Positions 33,381 to 40,655 of a stretch of 64,000 bases of DNA are shown piece after piece. A program made the translations under genes and the position numbers. Source of the stretch: Streptomyces cyaneogriseus subsp. noncyanogenus. Lineage in GTDB: Bacteria > Actinomycetota > Actinomycetes > Streptomycetales > Streptomycetaceae. How positions within the stretch are numbered: position 1 is the first letter of the stretch; each line of letters opens with the position of its first letter. The notes below the pieces were generated by a model. That model made no database searches. It was not told where the DNA came from and was given only the letters and a program-made list of their open reading frames with translations. The DNA lies in the NCBI RefSeq assembly GCF_000931445.1, contig NZ_CP010849.1, forward strand, positions 7,502,001-7,566,000, written 5' to 3'.

Positions 33381-34295
33381 ATGTCAGGTCCGCTGGAGGG
33401 CAAGGTCGCATGGGTCGCGGGGGCGACCCGGGGAGCCGGACGCGGCATCGCCGTGGAACTCGGGGCGGCCGGGGCCACCGTCTACGTCACCGGGCGCAGC
33501 ACGCGCGCCCGGCGCTCGGAGTACGACCGCCCCGAGACCATCGAGGACACCGCCGACCTCGTCACCGAGGCCGGCGGCCACGGCATCGCCGTGCCCGCCG
33601 ACCACCTCGACCCGCGGCAGGTCCGCGCGGTGGCCGATCGCGTCGCCCGCGAACAGGGCCGCCTGGACGTCCTGGTCAACGACATCTGGGGCGGCGAGAA
33701 CCTGTTCGAGTGGGACACCCCGGTCTGGGAGCACGACCTCGACAAGGGACTCAGACTGCTGCGCCTCGCGGTGGACACCCACGCCATCACCAGCCACCAC
33801 GCCCTGCCGCTGTTGCTGCGGCGCCCCGGCGGCCTGGTCGTGGAGGTCACCGACGGCACCGCCGAGTACAACCGCGACAACTACCGCAACTCCTTCTACT
33901 ACGACCTCGCCAAGGTGTCCGTGCTGCGCATGGCCTTCGCCCTCGGCCACGAACTGGGGCCGCGCGGCGCCACGGCCGTCGCGCTCACCCCGGGCTGGCT
34001 CCGTTCGGAGATCATGCTCGACGTCTACGGCGTACGCGAGGACAACTGGCGTGACGCCCTGGACCGCGTCCCCCACTTCGCCATCTCCGAGACGCCCCGC
34101 TTCGTGGGCCGTGCCGTCGGTGCCCTGGCCGCCGATCCGGACGTGGCCCGCTGGAACGGGCAGTCCCTCTCCAGCGGTGGTCTCGCCCAGGTGTACGGCT
34201 TCACCGATGTCGACGGCAGCCGCCCGGACGCCTGGCGCTACATCGTCGAGGTGCAGGACGCGGGCAAGCCGGCGGACGTGACCGGCTACCGCTGA
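33381..34295 (+). CDS. Short-chain dehydrogenase/reductase
   Basis: This 304-aa protein starts at ATG 33381, with GGGAG 7 nt upstream. AGATRGAGRGIAVEL is the NAD(P)-binding loop, and YYDLAKVSVLRMAF contains the YxxxK catalytic pair. An arginine-rich stretch after the second beta strand (GRSTRARRSEYDRPE) suggests NADPH. It is longer than classical SDRs, with a C-terminal extension (GFTDVDGSRPDAW...). Similar proteins are usually annotated as plain SDR oxidoreductases. It may follow the mycothiol pair but has its own ribosome site and a 157-bp gap. Confidence 0.85.
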   Translation: MSGPLEGKVAWVAGATRGAGRGIAVELGAAGATVYVTGRSTRARRSEYDRPETIEDTADLVTEAGGHGIAVPADHLDPRQVRAVADRVAREQGRLDVLVNDIWGGENLFEWDTPVWEHDLDKGLRLLRLAVDTHAITSHHALPLLLRRPGGLVVEVTDGTAEYNRDNYRNSFYYDLAKVSVLRMAFALGHELGPRGATAVALTPGWLRSEIMLDVYGVREDNWRDALDRVPHFAISETPRFVGRAVGALAADPDVARWNGQSLSSGGLAQVYGFTDVDGSRPDAWRYIVEVQDAGKPADVTGYR

Positions 34296-34459
34296 CGGCC
34301 GCGGGCGCCGGACCTCGCCGCACCGCCGGCCGCAGGCGCGCCGCATCAAGGTCCGGTGACGCGGGCCCGGCCCGGCCGTCGTGCACCGACGCGGTCGGCG
34401 GGGGAGGATGGCGGCAGCGGCTCCGCTCCGCCCGATCGCGGTGCCGGAAGGAGGCGACG

Positions 34460-35437
34460 ATGCTGCGGACGCGGCTGTGCGATGTGCTCGGCGTCGAACT
34501 CCCCGTCATCGGCGCTCCGTACGGGCCGTACGAACAGGTCGAGCTCGCCGCCGCCGTGTGCGGTGCGGGGGCGCTCGGCAGCCTGGGCACGGCGGTGCGC
34601 CCCCTCGCCGACCTGCGGCGCCAGTGGGCCCGGATGCGGGAGCTGACCGACCGGCCGTTCGCCGTCAACCACACCCTGCGCCCCCTGAACGAGGAGGCGT
34701 TCCGGGCGACGCTGGAGGAGCGGCCGGCCGCCATCTCGTTCCACCTCGGAGTCCCCGGCGATCTGGTCGCGCGCGCCCATGACGCGGGCATCCGCTGGAT
34801 CCAGCAGGTCATGGACGTCCGGCAGGCCGAGCAGGCCGTCCGCGCGGGTGCGGACGTCATCGTCGCGCAGGGCGGCGAGGCGGGCGGCCAGGGCGGCGAG
34901 GTGGCCACCATGGTGCTGGTCCCGCAGGTCGTGGACATCGCGGGAGACATCCCCGTCGTCGCCGCGGGCGGGATCGCCGACGGCCGGGGGCTGGCGGCGG
35001 CGCTCGCCCTGGGCGCCCAGGGCGTCGCCCTCGGCACCCGCCTGCTGGCGTCGGTGGAGATGAACATCGCCGAGGAGTGGAAGCACCGGATCGTCGCCGC
35101 CGAGGCGCGCGACACGATCAAGCTGGCCCACAGCGACCGGTTCATGCCGCCGTTCTCACGGCCCGACGCCTACGGCTTTCCCCGGTCGCTGCGGACGCCC
35201 TTCCTCGAGGAGGCGGAAGAGCACCCCGAGCGGGTGCGGCCCGACGAAGCCGCTCCCCGCATCGTGGAGGCCATGCTCGGCGGACGCGGGCACGAGTTCC
35301 TCCCCTTCACCGGGCAGTCCGCCGCCCTCGTCCACGACATCCTTCCGGCGGCCGAGATCGTGCGGGGGATCGTCGAGGAAGCGGAGACGGTCCTGCGCCG
35401 GGCCGCCGATGCCTGCACCCGCGGCGCCCCGCGCTGA
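34460..35437 (+). CDS. Nitronate monooxygenase/FabK-like FMN protein with altered active-site residue
   Basis: This is a 325-aa TIM-barrel FMN protein of the nitronate monooxygenase family. AQGGEAGGQGGEVATM corresponds to the family motif QGxEAGGHxG, but the catalytic histidine is replaced by glutamine. VVAAGGIADGRGLAAALALGAQGV and LGTRLLASVE form the FMN-phosphate site. True nitronate monooxygenases and FabK enoyl reductases need the histidine, so this subfamily may be an NAD(P)H quinone-type reductase or some other flavoenzyme. The start is ATG 34460 with AAGGAGGCG upstream. Confidence 0.82.
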   Translation: MLRTRLCDVLGVELPVIGAPYGPYEQVELAAAVCGAGALGSLGTAVRPLADLRRQWARMRELTDRPFAVNHTLRPLNEEAFRATLEERPAAISFHLGVPGDLVARAHDAGIRWIQQVMDVRQAEQAVRAGADVIVAQGGEAGGQGGEVATMVLVPQVVDIAGDIPVVAAGGIADGRGLAAALALGAQGVALGTRLLASVEMNIAEEWKHRIVAAEARDTIKLAHSDRFMPPFSRPDAYGFPRSLRTPFLEEAEEHPERVRPDEAAPRIVEAMLGGRGHEFLPFTGQSAALVHDILPAAEIVRGIVEEAETVLRRAADACTRGAPR

Positions 35438-35581
35438 CCGGTCCGGCTCCCGGCTCGGGACCACATATCCGCGGCCGTACCGGTGGCGCCGGAGGACGTG
35501 ATCAGCAACACGGTCCAATATGTCCGATTGGTTCGCGATTACTCACACCGCCTTCACTTTCAGCGCCGTATGCTTCACAGC

Positions 35582-35755
35582 ATGTCCACCACTGTTGAAC
35601 CCTCCTCCGAGCGATCGGCTGCCGAGGTCAACGAGGAGATCCGGGCCCTGTGGCTCCGGTCGGGCGGGACACTGAGCGTCGAGCAGCGCGAGGAGTACCA
35701 GCGCCTCGTGATGGAGTGGGCCGCCGCGGCCCCGGACTCGGAGCAGGCCGCCTGA
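35582..35755 (+). CDS. Small acidic hypothetical protein
   Basis: This 57-aa protein is predicted to be helical (SAAEVNEEIRALWLRSGG, LSVEQREEYQRLVMEWAAA). ATG 35582 is 7 nt after TATGCT, a -10-like hexamer, with no ribosome site, so translation is probably leaderless. The DNA just upstream is AT-rich for this genome. No domain is recognised. Helix-rich small proteins of this kind are common in Streptomyces and of unknown role. Confidence 0.65.
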   Translation: MSTTVEPSSERSAAEVNEEIRALWLRSGGTLSVEQREEYQRLVMEWAAAAPDSEQAA

Positions 35756-35810
35756 CTCCGCCGTCTCCGCCCGGCGCATCCCGAATCCGCTTCGGGGCAC
35801 CAGGCGTCGA

Positions 35811-36236
35811 ATGGGTGCCCTTCTCGCACTGACCTCGGCCGTGTGCTACGGCGTCGTCGACTTCGCCGGCGGCCTGCTGTCCCGACGCGTCCCCTTCACC
35901 GCCGTCTCCTTGCTCGGCCAACTCGGCGGCCTGCTGCTCCCGGCGGCCCGGGCCCGGCCGTCACCGACGGCCTGCTCGCCAGCGCCGGTGTCGCCGTCCA
36001 GTACCCCGCCCTCGGCCAGGCAGGCCCCGGCAGCGGGCTGTGGCCGCCGGACGCGTCGCCGCCGTACTGCTGCTGCTCACCGGCGCGGTGCGCCGCCCCG
36101 GGCGTCCGCGGCTGCCGCCCCGGCGGTCCGTCCAGGCCCTTTTGATCGGGGCGGGCGCCGCGCTGGGCCTGATCCTCTATCCGTTCGCCGCGCAACGGCA
36201 GCTCCTGTTCCCCGGCCCCGCGCAGCCCTTATCTTG
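35811..36236 (+). pseudogene. Decayed EamA/DMT-family transporter
   Basis: The first 43 codons read MGALLALTSAVCYGVVDFAG and continue as a typical first EamA membrane helix. The similarity then jumps to a second frame (VTDGLLASAGVAVQYPALGQ, about 35959-36015) and to a third (RVAAVLLLLTGAVRRPGRPR, then ALLIGAGAALGLILYPFAA, about 36050-36200). At least two frameshifts and internal deletions are needed to join them, and the total length is about half of an intact ~300-aa transporter. It should be non-functional. The fragments point to loss of a drug/metabolite exporter here. Confidence 0.7.
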
Positions 36237-36242
36237 TGCCCC

Positions 36243-37421
36243 ATGACCCGTACCCCGCAGGACCGGAGCGGCGAACCGAACCCCCTGCGCGTCCTCACCC
36301 TCGACCGGCTCAGACGCCGCACGAGCATGAAATGGCGCACCTACCCCGAGGACGTCCTGCCGCTGTGGGTCGCCGAGATGGACGTACCGCTCGCCGAGCC
36401 CGTCGTACGCGCCGTCACCGACGCCCTCCGCCTCGGCGACACCGGCTATCCCGCCGGAACCGCCTACGCCGAGGCGCTCGCCGACTTCGCCGGGAAGCGG
36501 TGGGGCTGGAGCGGGCTCGCCGTGGAGCGCACCGCGGTCGTGCCCGACGTGATGCTGGGCGTGGTGGAGATGCTCAAACTGGTCACCGGGCCCGGCGACC
36601 CGGTGGTGGTCAACCCGCCGGTGTATCCGCCGTTCTACCAGTTCGTGGAGCACCTGGACCGGCGGGTGGTCGAGGCGCCGCTCGGCGCGGACCTGCGCCT
36701 GGACCCGGAGGTGCTCGAGGACGCCTTCCGGCGCGCCACCGGGGCCGGCGGACGCGCCGCCTATCTGCTGTGCAGCCCGCACAACCCGACCGGAACCGTC
36801 CACACCGCCACCGAACTCGCCGCGGTCGCCGCCCTCGCCGAGCGGTACGGGGTCCGGGTCGTCGCCGACGAGATCCACGCGCCGCTCGTCACCGGCGACG
36901 CGCGGTTCGTGCCGTACCTGAGCGTGCCCGGCGCGGAACGGGGCCTGGCGCTGATGTCGGCGTCCAAGGGCTGGAACCTCGCCGGACTCAAGGCCGCGCT
37001 CGCCCTCGCCGGGCCCGGGGCCGCCGCCGACCTGGCCCGGATGCCCGAGGAGGTCGGCCACGGCCCGAGCCACCTCGGCGTCATCGCCCACACCGCCGCG
37101 CTGCGTGACGGCACCGCCTGGCTGGACGCGCTGCTGGCCGGTCTCGCCGACAACCGGCGGCTGCTCACGGGCCTGCTGGCCGAGCATCTGCCCGGCATCG
37201 CGCATCTGCCCGGCGAGGCGACCTACCTGGCCTGGCTGGACTGCCGCGCGCTCGGCCTCGGCGAGGACCCGGCGGAGGTGTTCCTCAGCCGCGGGCGGGT
37301 GGCGCTCAGTTCCGGGATCCCGTTCGGTACGGGCGGGGCCGGCCATGTGCGGCTCAACCTGGCGACCTCGCCGGAGGTGCTCTCGGAGGGCGTACGGAGG
37401 ATGGCGGCGGCGCTGCGGTAG
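36243..37421 (+). CDS. MalY/PatB-type PLP aminotransferase (cystathionine beta-lyase-like)
   Basis: This 392-aa fold-type I PLP enzyme has RTSMKWRTYPEDVLPLWVAE, the opening typical of MalY/PatB C-S lyases, plus CSPHNPTGTVH, VVADEIHAPLV and SASKGWNLAGLK with the PLP lysine. Members cleave cystathionine or cysteine conjugates. The start ATG 36243 is 7 nt after TATCTT with no ribosome site, so it is probably leaderless; the -10 lies inside the dead transporter remnant. It is monocistronic. Confidence 0.88.
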   Translation: MTRTPQDRSGEPNPLRVLTLDRLRRRTSMKWRTYPEDVLPLWVAEMDVPLAEPVVRAVTDALRLGDTGYPAGTAYAEALADFAGKRWGWSGLAVERTAVVPDVMLGVVEMLKLVTGPGDPVVVNPPVYPPFYQFVEHLDRRVVEAPLGADLRLDPEVLEDAFRRATGAGGRAAYLLCSPHNPTGTVHTATELAAVAALAERYGVRVVADEIHAPLVTGDARFVPYLSVPGAERGLALMSASKGWNLAGLKAALALAGPGAAADLARMPEEVGHGPSHLGVIAHTAALRDGTAWLDALLAGLADNRRLLTGLLAEHLPGIAHLPGEATYLAWLDCRALGLGEDPAEVFLSRGRVALSSGIPFGTGGAGHVRLNLATSPEVLSEGVRRMAAALR

Positions 37422-37518
37422 AACAGGGCCCGGCGGCCCCCGCGAGGCCCCGGCCGCCGACCGGCCACGACCGCTCACCCTGCCGGGCGGCCGGCGACCG
37501 GCCGTGGCCGGCCGCTCG

Positions 37519-37932
37519 TCAGGTCCAGGCCCGGTACGGCTCGTCGACCAACTGGAACACCGGCTCGCCCCGGACCGGGTCCTTGGCCGTGGACAGCCGT
37601 ACCCGGTCCCCGCTGTGGATCCCGATGGGCGGGCCCATCACCCTGCCCCGCACCACGAACCCCTCGGCCATCTCGATCAGGGACACATTGCGCGCGGCGG
37701 GGGTGTTGCGGTGCACCACCGTGGAGTGGCGCACGGTGCCCGTGCCGTCGCTGCGCTCGGTCCGCAGGTCGCTGCCCCGGCAGACCGGACACAGCACCCG
37801 GTGGTACATGGCGGTGCCGCACCAGGTGCAGCGCTGGAACAGGATGGCCTCGGTGTCCGGGGACCCGGGTTCGAGGACGCCTGTCGCGGAGCCGGCTGCC
37901 TGCTGAACGGCGGTTCCTGAGTGGTGGTACAC
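37519..37932 (-). CDS. DUF35 zinc-ribbon OB-fold protein
   Basis: This 137-aa protein starts at GTG 37932, which has GGGAG at 8 nt; GTG 37950 lacks a site. A four-cysteine zinc ribbon (CTWCGTAMYHRVLCPVCRG) is followed by an OB fold (GTGTVRHSTVVHRNT, FVVRGRVMGPPIGIHSGDRV). DUF35 proteins bind acyl-CoA and usually pair with a thiolase or a MaoC hydratase (ChsH2, PhlB-like). No such partner is adjacent, so it is isolated. It may be controlled by the TetR gene located 120 bp away on the same strand. Confidence 0.85.
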   Translation of the reverse strand: MYHHSGTAVQQAAGSATGVLEPGSPDTEAILFQRCTWCGTAMYHRVLCPVCRGSDLRTERSDGTGTVRHSTVVHRNTPAARNVSLIEMAEGFVVRGRVMGPPIGIHSGDRVRLSTAKDPVRGEPVFQLVDEPYRAWT

Positions 37933-38051
37933 GCTGTCAACTCCCTGCACTCGGCCGGAATCCCACGTGCGCGGTCACCGTGCCACCGTGCACGCCGACA
38001 GAGTATGGCACTCAGTGCCAGGCGTAAAGGCACTCCGTACCCTGAGGGGCT

Positions 38052-38804
38052 TCAGGGCCGGTCGAGCGCGGTCTCGATCTCCTGCACCACCCGCCACAGG
38101 GGCGCGCCGCGCCGGGCGACGACGACCATCACGTCGTCGGGCCCCCCGGGCTCCGGCTCGCCGGGCCCGGCCGCCCCGGCGGAGGTGCCGAAAGCGGACT
38201 GCACCAGGCCCAGCGCGTGGTCCACCGCGGTCCCCGCGTCCTCCTGGGCGCCGGAACGCAGCCATGAGCGCAGCGCGTTGTTGTGCGCGGCGACCACCGC
38301 CGCCGCGATCACATCGGCCCGCAGGGTGCCGTCCGGCCGTCCGGCGAACCGCCCCCGCAGGTAGGCGGCCAGGGCGCGCTCGTAGCGCCAGACGACCGAC
38401 AGTTCGTACGCCCGCAGCCCGGGGACCTGTTTGGTCAGACGGTAGCGCTGCACCGAGAACGCCGGGTTCTCCGCGTACATCCGCAGGACCAGCCGGGCCG
38501 CGTCGCACACCCGCCGCACCGGTTCGTCGTCCTTCGAGGAAGCGGCCAGAAAGGCCGTCATGTCGGCCAGGCACCGCTCGTGGTCGGGGAAGACCACATC
38601 CTCCTTGGAGGGGAAGTAGCGGAAGAACGACCGCCGTCCGACACCGGCCAGCGCCACGATGTCGTCCACGGTCGTGCGTTCGTACCCCCGCTCCACGAAC
38701 AGCCGGAAGGCCGCCGCGACCAGGGCCTGCCGCATCGGCGGCTTCCCGCCCGCCACCGCCTCCGCCTTCCCGTCGCGGCGGGGCGCCGCACTGCTGGAGC
38801 TCAT
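38052..38804 (-). CDS. TetR-family transcriptional regulator
   Basis: This 250-aa repressor has an N-terminal helix-turn-helix (about 25-75; LFVERGYERTTVDDIVALAG and RRSFFRYFPSKEDVV), the SFFRYF being typical of the MftR/AcrR-like branch. A ligand-binding helical domain follows, and the C-terminus has a Gly/Pro/Glu-rich insert. ATG 38804 lacks a ribosome site, and TACGTT 7 nt upstream suggests a leaderless mRNA. It lies upstream of the DUF35 gene and divergent from the ATP-grasp gene, either of which could be its target. Confidence 0.9.
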   Translation of the reverse strand: MSSSSAAPRRDGKAEAVAGGKPPMRQALVAAAFRLFVERGYERTTVDDIVALAGVGRRSFFRYFPSKEDVVFPDHERCLADMTAFLAASSKDDEPVRRVCDAARLVLRMYAENPAFSVQRYRLTKQVPGLRAYELSVVWRYERALAAYLRGRFAGRPDGTLRADVIAAAVVAAHNNALRSWLRSGAQEDAGTAVDHALGLVQSAFGTSAGAAGPGEPEPGGPDDVMVVVARRGAPLWRVVQEIETALDRP

Positions 38805-39084
38805 GGTGGGGAACGTAGCACCCGGCCGGCCCGGACGGCACTCGGTGCTCCCGGCAGGGAACTCGGTGCTTTTCCGGAGAGGAGACGCTTTCCCGGAGGG
38901 GAGACGCGGTGCGTCCGGTGGGGGTACGCGGTGCCCGCCACGCCCGCGCGGCACGGCGGAGCCGTGTCCCGACGCCGGGAGCGCCGCCACCGGGCCGCTC
39001 ACCGACCGGCTGCGGTCCGGCACTTCCCGATCGCATACGATCATGCGCCGTCGTCGCCGAGCCGTTCGCCCCGAGGAGTCCCGT

Positions 39085-39936
39085 ATGCCGCCCGCCCGCC
39101 CCCGCGTCCTGTACCTCACCGACCTGGCCTACCAGGCGCGCGGGCGGCGCTACTGCGACGAGGACATCTTCCTGACCTCCCGGCTTCGCGCGGACTTCGA
39201 CCTCGCCCTGTGCCATCCGCGGGACGCCGCGGCGCTGCTGGACGCCTTCGACGCGGTCGTCGTGCGCAACACCGGCCCCGTCCTCGCCCACCGGGACGCC
39301 TACGCCGCCTTCCGCGAGCGCGCCGCCGCACGCGGGACCCCCGTCTACAACCCGCTCACCGGCAAGGCGGACATGGCCGGCAAGCAGTACCTGCTGGAGC
39401 TGACGGCGGCCGGGTACCCGGTCATCCCCACCGTGGACCGGGCCGAGGACCTGCACCTCCTCCCGGCCGCCGACCGCTATGTCGTCAAGCCCAAGCTGGG
39501 CGCCGACTCCCTGGGACTGCGGGTGGTGCCCGCGGACGGCGTCCGCGACGCGGTGGGCCCGGCGGCCGGGGACCTCCTCGTCCAGCCCTGTGTCGACTTC
39601 GCCTACGAGGTCTCCTTCTACTTCGTCGACCAGGACTTCCAGTACGCCCTCCACGCACCGGACACCGGCCGCCGCTGGGAACTGGTCCCCTACGAACCCA
39701 CCCCCGCCGACCTCGGTTTCGCCCGCCGCTTCATCGAGTGGAACGGCCTGGACCACGGCATCCAGCGCGTGGACGCCTGCCGCGCGCCCGGAGGCGAACT
39801 GCTCCTGGTGGAGCTGGAGGACCTCAACCCCTATCTCTCCCTGGACGCCCTCGACGACCGGCGCAGGGACGCCTTCGTCACCGCCGTGACGGCCTCCCTG
39901 CACCGCTTCCTGCGGTCCGGGACCGCCTCGCGGTGA
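39085..39936 (+). CDS. ATP-grasp-fold protein
   Basis: This 283-aa protein starts at ATG 39085, with GAGGAG 6 nt upstream. The middle and C-terminus show an ATP-grasp layout: RYVVKPKLGADSLGLRVV (ATP-binding lysine), LLVQPCVDFAYEVSFYFVD, and LLVELEDLNPYLSLDAL, where Glu and Asn should bind magnesium. The N-terminal pre-ATP-grasp domain starts RVLYLTDLAYQARGR. Such enzymes ligate an amine to a carboxylate via an acyl phosphate. No peptide or amino-acid pathway is adjacent, so the substrate is unknown. It is divergent from the TetR gene. Confidence 0.75.
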   Translation: MPPARPRVLYLTDLAYQARGRRYCDEDIFLTSRLRADFDLALCHPRDAAALLDAFDAVVVRNTGPVLAHRDAYAAFRERAAARGTPVYNPLTGKADMAGKQYLLELTAAGYPVIPTVDRAEDLHLLPAADRYVVKPKLGADSLGLRVVPADGVRDAVGPAAGDLLVQPCVDFAYEVSFYFVDQDFQYALHAPDTGRRWELVPYEPTPADLGFARRFIEWNGLDHGIQRVDACRAPGGELLLVELEDLNPYLSLDALDDRRRDAFVTAVTASLHRFLRSGTASR

Positions 39937-40009
39937 CGGGGAGCGGCTGAAGAGCCGGGTCCCGGGCACACGTGTCCCGGACGGCAGCGGCGGCGGAAGG
40001 AGCCGGCGG

Positions 40010-40642
40010 ATGGCAAGGGGAGCGGACACGGAGAACATGGAAGGCATGGAGGTTACGGAAGGCACGGAGGGCGCGGAGAACGAGGAAGCGGTGGAGCGCG
40101 TGGAGGACACCGAGGCAATGGAGGACGAGGACGGCATGGACGTCTTCGTCGGGCGGCTCGATCCCGAGATGTGCGTGGTGACGGCCGCGGCGGGCGGGGA
40201 ACGGGCCGGCTGCCTGGTCGGGTTCTCCTCCCAGTGCTCCATCCATCCGGTGCGGTTCGTCGTGTGGTTGTCCGAGGCCAACCGGACCTTCCGGGTGGCG
40301 CGGGAGGCGGACGTCCTGGCCGTGCATCTGCTCGCCCGGGAACAGCGCGGGCTCGCCGAACTCTTCGGCGGGCAGACCGGCGACCGCGTCGACAAGTTCG
40401 CGCACGTCCGGTGGCGGCAGGGACACGGCGGGGCCGCCGTGCTGGAGGACGTGCGGGCCTGGTTCGTCGGCCGGATCCTGCACCGTGTGGACGGCGGCGA
40501 CCACGTCGGTTTCGTCCTGGACCCGGTGGAGTGGGGCGGCGCGCGCGAGTCCCGCCGCGCAGCCCGCCCCGGGGCCGGTGAAGGACCGCCGCTGCGCCTC
40601 GGCGACGCCGCCGCCATCCAGCCCGGCCATCCCGCGGACTGA
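40010..40642 (+). CDS. Flavin-reductase-fold protein with acidic repetitive N-terminus
   Basis: This 210-aa protein starts at ATG 40010 (AAGGAG 8 nt upstream). Residues about 45-185 resemble the FMN-binding split barrel of flavin reductases (CLVGFSSQCSIHPVRFVVWL, LAVHLLARE, FVGRILHRVDGGDHVGFVLD). The first ~42 residues are an unrelated, nearly all Glu/Met/Thr/Ala/Gly low-complexity tail with repeated ME and TEG units, encoded by imperfect ATGGAGG/ACGGAAGGC-like DNA repeats. This looks like a recent repeat expansion. The enzyme activity is a family inference. Confidence 0.78.
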   Translation: MARGADTENMEGMEVTEGTEGAENEEAVERVEDTEAMEDEDGMDVFVGRLDPEMCVVTAAAGGERAGCLVGFSSQCSIHPVRFVVWLSEANRTFRVAREADVLAVHLLAREQRGLAELFGGQTGDRVDKFAHVRWRQGHGGAAVLEDVRAWFVGRILHRVDGGDHVGFVLDPVEWGGARESRRAARPGAGEGPPLRLGDAAAIQPGHPAD

Positions 40643-40655
40643 CCCCGCGCCGCGC

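Noticed and set aside
36040..36246. Small membrane protein gene
   Set aside because: The hydrophobic stretch belongs to the decayed EamA transporter and has no start signals of its own.
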